From Cladorhizidae sp. MBARI D1340-BT2 (lineage: Eukaryota > Porifera > Demospongiae > Poecilosclerida > Cladorhizidae), in the NCBI GenBank assembly GCA_028752905.1, contig JAQNBH010000009.1:26830370-26894369 (forward strand): DNA of 64,000 bases. The letters run 5' to 3'. Shown piece after piece: positions 34,483-44,400 of the stretch. The notes beneath the pieces were generated by a model that searched no databases, was not told the DNA's origin, and saw nothing but the letters and a program-made list of their open reading frames with translations. Each line of letters opens with the position of its first letter. Positions within the stretch are counted from its first letter, which is position 1. The translations under genes were made by a program, and so were the position numbers.

Positions 34483-35485
34483 GGCTCGAGACCCGTCTCA
34501 ACTTAGGCCATCGGTGTTGGCATTGGCGGAACCCGACCAGTGGGAGATGGTGAAATCGTAGTCTTGTAGGTCAAGCACCCAACGAGTGAGTCAGCCATGT
34601 CTGTCTTTGATATTGGCTAGGTGAGCCAGGGGGTTGTGGTCAGTTTCAATGGTAAATGTAGTTCCCTCCAATTAGACCCTGAAATGTTTAATTCCTGCCA
34701 CGATGGCAAGAGCTTCCCGTTCTATCGTGGAATATCTCTGTTCTCTGGGTAGAAGTTTTCAGGAATTGAATTCCACCGGATGCTCGTCACCCTTGAGGCC
34801 GATTTGGCTGAGTACAAATCCCAGCTGATGCATCCATCTGTAGGATAAAAGGTCTTTCCAGATTGGGGATAATAATACATGGTGATTAGTAATTGCGGCT
34901 TTTAGAGATTTGAAAGCTACTTTACAAGAACTACTCCACACAATCTTATTACTCCGATTCTTTTTGGTTAAGTCTGTTAAAGGAGATGCTATTTCGGAGA
35001 AGTTGGGTATAAACCTTTGGTAGTAACCGGCTAATCCTAAAAAGGCTCTCATTTGCTTCTTAGTCTGAGGGGGTGAATAAGTACAAATGGCCTCAACCTT
35101 GCAAGACAATGGTCTAACTTGTCCTCCCACCCACTAAATGTCCCAAATATTCACAATGGCTCACACCAAAGTTACATTTCTCTTGTTTTATTGCGAGACC
35201 TGCTTCTCTCATTCTGCCTAAAACTACTGACACATGTTGTAAATGGTCTTTGCAGTTCTGACTATAAATGACAATGTCATCTAGGTATGTGGCAGGAAAG
35301 GTTTCCAGCCCGGACAAGATGTGGTCCATTAACCTTAGAAAGGTGGAGGGGGCCGAAACCAAACCAAAGGGCATAGTCATAAATTGATACTTCCCATAGG
35401 GAGTAATAAAGGCAGTCTTCTCTCTACTACTACTCCCCATGGGGACCTGATAGTAACCCCTTGGTTAAGTCAAGGGTGGTTAAGC
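34483..35485 (-). pseudogene. Reverse transcriptase-RNase H, family 1 copy 1
   Basis: The frame after the junction has GYYQVPMGSSSREKTAF, PYGKYQFMTMPFGLVSAP and TYLDDIVIYSQ, the YxDD active site, then FLGLAGYYQRFIPNFSEIAS (connection). Frame changes lead to YSTIEREALAIVAGIKHF and TIETDHNPLAHL, the RNase H Glu and Asp motifs, ending at NADGLSRD close to the polypurine tract. The N-terminal fingers of the reverse transcriptase are absent because of the internal deletion that joins it to the integrase fragment. Several stops. It would have copied element RNA in the cytoplasmic particle. Confidence 0.85.
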
Positions 35486-35800
35486 TGGCCATTTAGTAGT
35501 GTAGTCCATAGCTATGAGTACGTATTTGTGTCCACCAGAAGTTCTTAAGGGGTCCAAATATGTCCATAGCTATGCGAGTAAGGTTTGATCAATAATAGGT
35601 AATGGGTGAAGGGGTGCCTTAGATCCTACAGCTTTTTGGCAGATGGGACAAGACAGACACAGCTCATGCACATCTCTGGCCAGACCTGGGCAATCCATCC
35701 TACCTCTGATAAGCTGGATGGTTCTTTCCCTGCCAAAGTGACCTGCTGCTACAGAGGAGTGAGCTAACCTCATTACCTTGGCCCTGGGCACCATAATCAA
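35486..35800 (-). pseudogene. Integrase zinc domain and truncated core, family 1 copy 1
   Basis: MRLAHSSVAAGHFGRERTIQ...CLSCPICQKA is the HHCC zinc-binding domain (H-x7-H...C-x2-C). After a stop and a +1 shift the frame reads IAMDIFGPL and GHKYVLIAMDYTTKWPA, the start of the integrase core with its first Asp. The sequence then switches within a few codons to the reverse transcriptase (GYYQVPM). So the remainder of the core was deleted. The position upstream of reverse transcriptase defines the Gmr1-like order. Confidence 0.8.
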
Positions 35801-35818
35801 GTTATTTCCTAATTCTTG

Positions 35819-36580
35819 CTAGGGCTTCCTTACTAATAACCCATCCTTCCAAAAATACACACTGTCTTTTTGGTTCACTTTTTCCCTTGCGCTCCTTAGG
35901 GTAGGATCTTGTTTCTGTTCCTCATGAAAATCTTCCGGGGAGATGGTGTCCAAGTCTCCGGGCTCTGCTGCTTCGGGTGATGGGGGAGTCACTAGGTCGT
36001 CCTTTGGAGGTCTTTCTGGCTTGCCTAGGCTCTCTCCTGTTTCATCTGGTGCTGGTGGGGGAGGGGTCTCTAGCTCGTCTGTCGGAGGTATTTCCGGCTC
36101 GGCTAGGCTCACACTTTACTCATCCATTTCACTGTCATTGTCATCAGGTAGTACTGGTTGTATGATGGGCTCATCCTCATCGAGTTGTCGGGCCTCGGCT
36201 TGCTCTTCTAGGGTCCGAAGCTTGCTTTGGATCCTTGTGGTTGCCAGGCCCAGCTCAGGGGTAGGGAGAGTAGGAGGGACAAGGTCCCTCTTCCCGGCGT
36301 CTGTATCCAGAGCTTCCCGGAGGTATGTCTTAAATAAGGGAATATCATGCCCCATCAACATATCACACATAAGGTGCTCGGATACACCCACTGCTAATAC
36401 TACCTTCTCATGTCCGTCTACCTGAAGGGTTATCTTGGCTGCTGGGAAATGGGTTCAAGCTGAACTTGCTATAGTATATGCTACTTTCCAGGGAAGATAA
36501 TCTTTCTGGTCTACGCACCGGGGATGCACAATACTTTTTGTGGAGCCAGTGTCTAAGAAAGCTATCACTGACTGGTCACT
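35819..36580 (-). pseudogene. Protease tail and acidic/Pro-rich linker, family 1 copy 1
   Basis: Frames 36391-36116 (GVSEHLMCDMLMGHDIPLF, the C-terminal part of a retropepsin, with D-M-L-M/L-G-x-D) and 36112-35819 (Pro/Glu-rich, then QDPTLRSAREKVNQ...YFWKDGLLVR, the family linker before the integrase zinc domain) are separated by a TGA. In this copy the protease active-site segment is out of frame because of a 10-bp loss relative to copy 2 at about 36573. Confidence 0.7.
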
Positions 36581-37710
36581 CTCCTATTCCATTCAGGCAA
36601 TTTCTTTCTCATAGTGAGGGCACAGTTCCCTCTCTCTATTTTGACACGACAATCCCTCTGCATGTGACCTAATTTCCCACACCTGTAACATTCAACTGAT
36701 CTTGGCCCTCTCTCTTGAGGAATATTTATGTTACATGGGTTAATGTTACCAGGGAGTTGTCTTCCTTGCTCAGACAGTCTGGGGTAGGGGAAATGTCCTC
36801 TGTTGTCTCTGGGTTCTCCTCTGTTGTCTCGGGGTTCTCGGGGAGCGGTTCTTCGTCCTCCTTTTTGCTCAGTCCTTGGAACTGCATCCTTCTCTCTTGG
36901 TAAGATGCAGAGACATCTCAGCACTGCCTCCTTGAGTTCTTCATAACTTCCAGGCCCCATCTGGCGCATACAGCTCTTTAGCCACCTTGGAAGTTTCTGT
37001 AAAGTAAGCTCAATTAAAATAAGTTCTTGGGCTGACTTACCACTAGAAGCCAACCATCGGGAACAGGCTTGCTTCCTGTCTCGGAACCACTCTTCAGCGG
37101 TGTCTTGACTGAAGGTTAAGTCAAACAACTTCTTCCGGTATGACTCCGTTATAATCTGGTATGGGGATCGGAGGGTTTGACATACTAGATCATAATCTTC
37201 TTGTTCTTCTATAGTTAGGGAGGTTACGGCTAACATGCCTTGGCCGGATAGTGCACTTCGTAGATTGACACTCCAGGGACGCCGTGGCCACTTGCTTGCT
37301 AGCGCGGTCACCTCGAATGAGCTGAAGAATGCCCCCATGTCATCAGTGCCTTCAACGAATTTTTGTAAGGTCAGTTTGGGTGTACCTACCGCTGGTAGAG
37401 CTACCGCTGGTGGAGGGTGTCTCTGGTCCACCAAGGCCTGGATCCACTGATCCTGTTGCTGCTGGGCATGTTGTCGGTCCTCGGCCCGTCTGGCATCTTC
37501 GCGTTGTGATCTGGCCTGCTCCATATCTGCCCATTGGCCCATGAAGCGATTCATTTGTCCTCTGAGTGGAGGAGGGTCTCCATCCTTTGCGATGCTGCTC
37601 CCTGGATCATCGTCCTCGCTGCATTCGCCTGGTTCCAAGGGAGGTACACGGCCCTCAATGAGGTTATCTCGAGGGGGTCGGTTAAATCCAGATCGCAGAG
37701 GAAGAGCCAT
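36565..37710 (-). pseudogene. Gag with SCAN-like capsid and CCHC knuckle, family 1 copy 1
   Basis: I take the start as MALPLRSGFNRPPRD at 37710. Domains in order: a charged Gln/Arg-rich coiled segment (about residues 50-95), a capsid (LTLQKFVEGTDDMGAFFSSF ... EEWFRDRKQACSRWLASSGK ... ELILIELTLQKLPRWLKSCM) whose helix pattern resembles the SCAN domain, a basic Arg-rich stretch with PRDNRGE repeats, and a zinc knuckle CYRCGKLGHMQRDC (C-x2-C-x4-H-x4-C). It ends prematurely after NRRVTSQ because of a 10-bp deletion. Gag would form the particle and bind RNA. Confidence 0.85.
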
Positions 37711-37928
37711 AACAATACAATGAAAAATACACACTCCCGAAGGAAAATGCACTCAGTGGTTACACAAAACCAAATATAACCTAGAGTTGGGTTTGGTTTC
37801 ACAAGCCCCAAGGTTCTCAAGTGACCTGGGCTGTTTCCCACTAATCACAACCAAAAAAATTATGTAATCACAACCTCTCACTCAGGCTGGAGCTACAATA
37901 GTAACGTAGATCCTTTTTTTCAACATGG

Positions 37929-37943
37929 ATCCCACCGCTGCCA
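37929..37943 (-). other. Primer-binding site for tRNA-Leu, family 1 copy 1
   Basis: On the minus strand TGGCAGCGGTGGGAT lies four bases inside the 5' LTR. It is complementary to the 3' end of eukaryotic tRNA-Leu (AAG/TAG type), which ends ...ATCCCACCGCTGCCA as I recall it. The same site is found in copy 2. Confidence 0.7.
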
Positions 37944-38392
37944 GCAATGTCATGAAAAACCAGCCTTCTCCCAGTACAGACACTTTAGCAGATCCCTGGT
38001 CTTCACGCGACGCCTGATCTTTGACTCCCAGTCTGTCCTACTGGCAATCCTCAGAACAAGCCAAACTCGGCAACTCTCAACAGAATTGCTGGATTCCCAA
38101 ATATAACTACAGATAGTTATATTATAATTATGAGATACATAAATACACCAGCCATGACAAGATAACACAACACAATATCAACCACAATAACAAAGGTTCA
38201 GAGGGTTCTTATCTAACAGTTCCTAATTGCTGGCTGCAGCAGTCTCTGGCAATATTCAGGTATCTGCTAACTACTCCCTAGTTGTTTCTTATATACTGTT
38301 CGAACTACTAGGTTTGATGAGATCAGGTCGTCATGGCACCAACCCTTGGCGACCAATCCAATGTCTTGTCTTATCAGGTGAGGGGTGTGTAG

Positions 38393-39357
38393 TAGGCCTT
38401 GGCACATTATGCTCAAAAATTGAGCTATTATGCTATGCTCCTATGCTCTGAGAACCATATTATTATGCTTCCTAGTCCTTATCATTATGCTCTCAATATA
38501 ACCATTATGCTCATGCAAACTAACCTTTGACCTTATCATGTGATCTACCATGTGGCAGCTGACTGAGTTAAATATATGCACAGACTGACAGGCCGAGGGG
38601 GGGGGTTCATGGCTTCTGTTTCACTACCAGTGTCTGAGACTGACACAGATACTGTTGCTCTAGGCGAGACTGCTGCATTTCAATTCAAGAACGTCACTGG
38701 CCCAATGCAGCTGCTGTTACAAATAGGTTGCTACTGCACTGCAGCCGGAGCAGTATGGATGAGCTGCGCTGGCAACTGTGTACAAAGGGGTTTCCATTAC
38801 TTTGAAGTGAAGTTTTTCTGGATTTTACACCTATTATGGATGCATTTAAGAGTGCTCGCTTTTTCAATCCAGGGAAGGTCACTGCTGCTTCAGTAGACAC
38901 ATCGAAGGCATTGCCTTTCTTCGGAGATGATCTCATTAATGATTTGATGCTAGAACTACCATCTTATTTAGCAGCAGCTAATGATACTGCAAGGGAAGTG
39001 AACCCTTTGGAATGGTGGGAGCATAATAAAGGAACATTGCCATAGTGGAGTCAGGGATTCAGCAAAGTCATTTTGATTCAGCCATCATCAGCATCAGTTG
39101 AAACAGTTTTTTCAATTTTGGAGAGACCTTTTACACAATCTCAGCAATCTGCGCTTCAAGACTACGTTGAGTGGGAGTAATGCTAGAGTTTAACAATTCT
39201 TAAAACTGTAATAATTATGTTTTGTAATAATCACATTTGTTGAGCACATTTGTTGGGTCATTATGCCCAAATATTTTGCTATTATGCTCAATTATGCTCA
39301 AGTGGAAAGGAGAGCTATTATGCTCAAATTTATGCCAGCATAATGTGCCAAGGCCTA
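38393..39357 (+). mobile_element. 965-bp hAT derivative in LTR (copy 1)
   Basis: The ends are perfect inverted repeats of about 21 bp starting TAGGCCTTGGCACATT. GTGTGTAG stands on both sides (38385-38392 and 39358-39365), an 8-bp hAT target duplication. The motif ATTATGCTC occurs many times near both ends, as expected for subterminal transposase-binding repeats. The body keeps only the C-terminal exon of the transposase, so it depended on another source. Confidence 0.92.
38836..39180 (+). pseudogene. hAT C-terminal dimerisation domain (copy 1)
   Basis: The frame MDAFKSARFFNPGKV...ELPSYLAAANDTAREV continues NPLEWWEHNKGTLP, then a stop. In the same frame it carries on VILIQPSSASVETVFSILER ... 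QQSALQDYVEWE, the hallmark hAT dimerisation motif (P-x-x-WW-x-x-N...PSSA-x-E-x-VFS...). One TAG (about 39043) and one substitution-type change (WW intact) are the only lesions. Catalytic residues are not encoded here. Confidence 0.85.
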
Positions 39358-39545
39358 GTGTGTAGATCTTTCCTCAGGCAGGTGGACCACAGCCTTTATA
39401 GTGTCTGGTGGTGAAGTCCTTCATCTGTTCCCACACTCGCTACAATGGTTTCCACACATCTGGTGTACGGCTTGACCACTAGCTGCTGGTTTGGCTTCAT
39501 CCCGGGCTGTTGTGAACTCAGTCAGGGAGATAGAGTTCCCTGACA

Positions 39546-39810
39546 TCATGTAACCAGGTGGTCATGTAGTACCAAGTGGCTTGGATACACTGGTCATGCA
39601 GTACCAGGTGGCTTGGATACACTGGTCATGTAGTTGGATACACTGGTCATGTAGTACCAGGTGGCTTGGATAAACTGGTGATATAGTACCAATTGGATAC
39701 ACTGGTCATGTAGTACCAGGTGGCTTGGATACACTGATCATTTAGTAAGTACCAGGTGGCTTGGATACGCTGGTCATGTAGTACCAGGTGGCTCGGATAC
39801 ACTGGTCATG
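39546..39810. repeat. 32-bp minisatellite, array B (chimeric)
   Basis: Its left half equals the start of array C, variant by variant (TCATGTAACCAGGTGG, GTCATGCAGTACC, GTAGTTGGATACACTGG, ATAAACTGGTGATATAGTA). Its right half equals the end of array A (CACTGATCATTTAGTAAGTA, GGATACGCTGG, GGCTCGGATAC). The switch lies at about 39690-39725. Confidence 0.9.
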
Positions 39811-40467
39811 TGTCATGAAAAACCAACCTTCTCCCAGTGTACGGACACTTTAGCTGGCTGAGCAGATCCCTGGTCTTCATGCGATGCCTGATCTTTGATT
39901 CCCAGTCTGTCCTACTGGCAATCCTCAGAACAAGCCAAACTCAGCAACTCTCAACAGAATTGCTGGATTCCCAAATATAACTACAGATAGTTATATTATA
40001 ATTATGAGATGCATAAATACACCAGCCATGACAAGATAACACAACACAATATCAACCACAATAACAAAGGTTCAGAGGGTTCTTATCTAACAGTTCTTAA
40101 TTGCTGGTTGCAGCAGTCTCTGGCAATATTAATCTATCTGCTAACTACTCCCTAGCTGTTTCTTATATACTGTTCAAACTACTACTATGTTTGATGACAT
40201 CAGGTCATCATGGCACCAACCCTTGGCGACCAATCCAATGGCTTGTCTTATCAGGTGAGGGGTGTGTAGATCTTTCCTCAGGCAGGTGGACTACATCCTT
40301 TATAGTGTCTGGTGGTGAGGTCCTTCGTCTGTTCTCACACTCGCTACCATGGTTTCCACACATCTGGTGTACGGCTTGACCACTATGTTCTTTGGCAACA
40401 ACAGCTGCTGGTTTGGTTTCATCCCGGGCTGTTGTGAACTCAGTCAGGGAGATAGAATTTCCTCACA
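39811..40467 (-). repeat. 3' LTR, family 1 copy 2
   Basis: 657 bp as in copy 1; the inner end reads CCTCACA instead of CCTGACA. The polypurine tract GAGGAAGAGGGAA (minus strand) follows at 40468-40480. Confidence 0.9.
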
Positions 40468-40480
40468 TTCCCTCTTCCTC

Positions 40481-41483
40481 GGCTCGAGACCCATCTCGAC
40501 TTAGGCCATCGGTGTTGGCATTGGCGGAACCCGACCAGTGGGAGATGGTGAAATCGTAGTCTTGTAGGTCAAGCACCCAACGAGTGAGTCAGCCATGTCT
40601 GTCTTTGATATTGGCTAGGTGAGCCAGGGGGTTGTGGTCAGTTTCAATGGTAAATGTAGTTCCCTCCAATTAGACCCTGAAATGTTTAATTCCTGCCACG
40701 ATGGCAAGAGCTTCCCGTTCTATCGTGGAATATCTCTGTTCTCTGGGTAGAAGTTTTCAGGAATTGAATTCCACCGGATGCTCGTCACTCTTGAGGCCGA
40801 TTTGGCTGAGTACAAATCCCAGCTGATGCATCCATCTGTAGGATAAAAGGTCTTTCCAGATTGGGGATAATAATACATGGTGATTAGTAATTGCGGCTTT
40901 TAGAGATTTGAAAGCTACTTCACAAGAACTACTCCACACAATCTTATTACTCCGATTCTTTTTGGTTAAGTCTGTTAAAGGAGATGCTATTTCGGAGAAG
41001 TTGGGTATAAACCTTTGGTAGTAACCGGCTAATCCTAAAAAGGCTCTCATTTGCTTCTTAGTCTGAGGGGGTGAATAAGTACAAATGGCCTCAACCTTGC
41101 AAGACAATGGTCTAACTTGTCCTCCCACCCACTAAATGTCCCAAATATTCACAATGGCTCACACCAAAGTTACATTTCTCTTGTTTTATTGCGAGACCTG
41201 CTTCTCTCATTCTGCCTAAAACTACTGACACATGTTGTAAATGGTCTTTGCAGTTCTGACTATAAATGACAATGTCATCTAGGTATGTGGCAGGAAAGGT
41301 TTCCAGCCCGGACAAGATGTGGTCCATTAACCTTAGAAAGGTGGAGGGGGCCGAAACCAAATCAAAGGGCATAGTCATAAATTGATACTTCCCATAGGGA
41401 GTAATAAAGGCAGTCTTCTCTCTACTACTACTCCCCATGGGGACCTGATAGTAACCCCTTGGTTAAGTCAAGGGTGGTTAAGC
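40481..41483 (-). pseudogene. Reverse transcriptase-RNase H, family 1 copy 2
   Basis: Same layout as copy 1 with YLDD intact. A Gly to Asp change (MPFDLVSAP) in the conserved MPFGL block of the palm would be expected to harm an already truncated enzyme. The RNase H segment again lies in shifted frames up to the polypurine tract. Confidence 0.85.
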
Positions 41484-41798
41484 TGGCCATTTAGTAGTGT
41501 AGTCCATAGCTATGAGTACGTATTTGTGTCCACCAGAAGTTCTTAAGGGGTCCAAATATGTCCATAGCTATGCGAGTAAGGTTTGATCAATAATAGGTAA
41601 TGGGTGAAGGGGTGCCTTAGATCCTACAGCTTTTTGGCAGATGGGACAAGACAGACACAGCTCATGCACATCTCTGGCCAGACCTGGGCAATCCATCCTA
41701 CCTCTGATAAGCTGGATGGTTCTTTCCCTGCCAAAGTGACCTGCTGCTACAGAGGAGTGAGCTAACCTCATTACCTTGGCCCTGGGCACCATAATCAA
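41484..41798 (-). pseudogene. Integrase zinc domain and truncated core, family 1 copy 2
   Basis: Same sequence as copy 1: HHCC domain (H-x7-H, C-x2-C), stop, +1 shift, the first-Asp motif IAMDIFGPL, then deletion into reverse transcriptase. Confidence 0.8.
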
Positions 41799-41816
41799 GT
41801 TATTTCCTAATTCTTG

Positions 41817-42389
41817 CTAGGGCTTCCTTACTAATAACCCATCCTTCCAAAAATACACACTGTCTTTTTGGTTCACTTTTTCCCTTGCGCTCCTTAGGGT
41901 AGGATCTTGTTTCTGTTCCTCATGAAAATCTTCCGGGGAGATGGTGTCCAAGTCTCCGGGCTCTGCTGCTTCGGGTGATGGGGGAGTCACTAGGTCGTCC
42001 TTTGGAGGTCTTTCTGGCTTGCCTAGGCTCTCTCCTGTTTCATCTGGTGCTGGTGGGGGAGGGGTCTCTAGCTCGTCTGTCGGAGGTATTTCCGGCTCGG
42101 CTAGGCTCACACTTTACTCATCCATTTCACTGTCATTGTCATCAGGTAGTACTGGTTGTATGATGGGCTCATCCTCATCGAGTTGTCGGGCCTCGGCTTG
42201 CTCTTCTAGGGTCCGAAGCTTGCTTTGGATCCTTGTGGTTGCCAGGCCCAGCTCAGGGGTAGGGAGAGTAGGAGGGACAAGGTCCCTCTTCCCGGCATCT
42301 GTATCCAGAGCTTCCCGGAGGTATGTCTTAAATAAGGGAATATCATGCCCCATCAACATATCACACATAAGGTGCTCGGATACACCCAC
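41817..42389 (-). pseudogene. Protease tail and linker, family 1 copy 2
   Basis: Two frames, 42389-42114 and 42110-41817, as in copy 1, separated by a TGA. The linker motif YFWKDGLLVR just precedes the integrase zinc domain. Confidence 0.7.
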
Positions 42390-42452
42390 TGCTAATACTA
42401 CCTTCTCATGTCCGTCTACCTGAAGGGTTATCTTGGCTGCTGGGAAATGGGT

Positions 42453-43718
42453 TCAAGCTGAACTTGCTATAGTATATGCTACTTTCCAGGGAAGATAATC
42501 TTTCTGGTCTACGCACCGGGGATGCACAATACTTTTTGTGCAGCCAGTGTCTAAGAAAGCTATCACTGACTGGTTGTTAATGGTCACTCTCCTATTCCAT
42601 TCAGGCAATTTCTTTCTCATAGTGAGGGCACAGTTCCCTCTCTCTATTTTGACACGACAATCCCTCTGCATGTGACCTAATTTCCCACACCTGTAACATT
42701 CAACTGATCTTGGCCCTCTCTCTTGAGGAATATTTATGTTACATGGGTTAATGTTACCAGGGAGTTGTCTTCCTTGCTCAGACAGTCTGGGGTAGGGGAA
42801 ATGTCCTCTGTTGTCTCTGGGTTCTCCTCTGTTGTCTCGGGGTTCTCGGGGAGCGGTTCTTCGTCCTCCTTTTTGCTCAGTCCTTGGAACTGCATCCTTC
42901 TCTCTTGGTGAGATGCAGAGACATCTCAGCACTGCCTCCTTGAGTTCTTCATAACTTCCAGGCCCCATCTGGCGCATACAGCTCTTTAGCCACCTTGGAA
43001 GTTTCTGTAAAGTAAGCTCAATTAAAATAAGTTCTTGGGCTGACTTACCACTAGAAGCCAACCATCGGGAACAGGCTTGCTTCCTGTCTCGGAACCACTC
43101 TTCAGGTTTGTCTTGACTGAAGGTTAAGTCAAACAACTTCTTCCGGTATGACTCCGTTATAATCTGGTATGGGGATCGGAGGGTTTGACATACTAGATCA
43201 TAATCTTCTTGTTCTTCTATAGTTAGATAGGTTACGGCTAACATGCCTTGGCCGGATAGTGCACTTCGTAGATTGACACTCCAGGGACGCCGTGGCCACT
43301 TGCTTGCTAGCGCGGTCACCTCGAATGAGCTGAAGAATGCCCCCATGTCATCAGTGCCTTCAACGAATTTTTGTAAGGTCAGTTTGGGTGTACCTACCGC
43401 TGGTAGAGCTACCGCTGGTGGAGGGTGTCTCTGGTCCACCAAGGCCTGAATCCACTGATCCTGTTGCTGCTGGGCATGTTGTCGGTCCTCGGCCCGTCTG
43501 GCATCTTCGCGTTGTGATCTGGCCTGCTCCATATCTGCCCATTGGCCCATGAAGCGATTCATTTGTCCTCTGAGTGGAGGAGGGTCTCCATCCTTTGCGA
43601 TGCTGCTCCCTGGATCATCGTCCTCGCTGCATTCGCCTGGTTCCAAGGGAGGTACACGGCCCTCAATGAGGTTATCTCGAGGGGGTCGGTTAAATCCAGA
43701 TCGCAGAGGAAGAGCCAT
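42453..43718 (-). pseudogene. Gag-protease, family 1 copy 2
   Basis: The same SCAN-like Gag as copy 1, from MALPLRS at 43718 through the CCHC knuckle. Here the frame continues past NRRVTINNQ into VIAFLDTGCTKSIVHP, the retropepsin active site D-T-G, before a stop at 42453. This shows the ancestral arrangement: Gag and protease in one frame. The frame then breaks before the protease tail at 42389. Confidence 0.88.
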
Positions 43719-43936
43719 AACAATACAATGAAAAATACACACTCCCGAAGGAAAATGCACTCAGTGATTACACAAAACCAAATATAACCTAGAGTTGGGT
43801 TTGGTTTCACAAGCCCCAAGGTTCTCAAGTGACCTGGGCTGTTTCCCACTAATCACAACCAAAAAAATTATGTAATCACAACCTCTCACTCAGGCTGGAG
43901 CTACAATAGTAACGTAGATCCTTTTTTTCAACATGG

Positions 43937-43951
43937 ATCCCACCGCTGCCA
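43937..43951 (-). other. Primer-binding site for tRNA-Leu, family 1 copy 2
   Basis: TGGCAGCGGTGGGAT on the minus strand, next to the LTR start at 43956, identical to copy 1. Confidence 0.7.
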
Positions 43952-44198
43952 GCAATGTCATGAAAAACCAGCCTTCTCCCAGTACAGACACTTTAGCAGA
44001 TCCCTGGTCTTCACGCGACGCCTGATCTTTGACTCCCAGTCTGTCCTACTGGCAATCCTCAGAACAAGCCAAACTCGGCAACTCTCAACAGAATTGCTGG
44101 ATTCCCAAATATAACTACAGATAGTTATATTATAATTATGAGATACATAAATACACCAGCCATGACAAGATAACACAACACAATATCAACCACAATAA

Positions 44199-44397
44199 CA
44201 CACCCCTCACCTGATAAGACAAGACATTGGATTGGTCGCCAAGGGTTGGTGCCATGACGACCTGATCTCATCAAACCTAGTAGTTCGAACAGTATATAAG
44301 AAACAGCTAGGGAGTAGTTAGCAGATACCTGAATATTGCCAGAGACTGCTGCAGCCAGCAATTAGGAACTGTTAGATAAGAACCCTCTGAACCTTTG
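44199..44397. other. 199-bp inversion in LTR of copy 2
   Basis: CACACCCCTCACCTGATAAG...CCTCTGAACCTTTG is the exact reverse complement (few substitutions) of 38191-38389 in copy 1. The flanks ATAA (left) and TAG plus hAT (right) are unchanged. The inversion cuts through the left GTGTGTAG target duplication, leaving only TAG beside the hAT. Confidence 0.92.
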
Positions 44398-44400
44398 TAG

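Larger units (their letters stand above)
33813..39545 (-). mobile_element. Gmr1-like LTR retrotransposon, family 1, copy 1
   Basis: LTRs at 33813-34469 and 37948-39545 (the latter enlarged by a hAT insertion) both begin TGTCATGAAAAACCA. TCATG lies directly outside both ends (33808-33812, 39546-39550), a 5-bp target duplication within array A/B repeat sequence. Minus-strand order is Gag, protease, linker, integrase zinc domain, start of the integrase core, reverse transcriptase, RNase H, polypurine tract. Integrase before reverse transcriptase is the Gmr1 order among Ty3-related elements. The integrase core and N-terminal reverse transcriptase are deleted and several frames are broken, so it is not autonomous. 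Confidence 0.9.
37948..39545 (-). repeat. 5' LTR with nested hAT, family 1 copy 1
   Basis: The LTR starts TGTCATGAAAAACCAGCC and ends GAGTTCCCTGACA. Removing the 965-bp hAT and one 8-bp target copy leaves about 625 bp, close to the 657 bp of the other LTR. Confidence 0.85.

Noticed and set aside
35943..36425. Plus-strand 160-residue Ser/Gly-rich frame (and its copy at 41941)
   Set aside because: It is the antisense of the protease/linker region of the LTR element; codon pattern and family matches are on the minus strand.
38576..38896. 106-residue plus-strand frame in the mini-hAT (and copy at 44584)
   Set aside because: Overlaps the true dimerisation frame and has no family motif.
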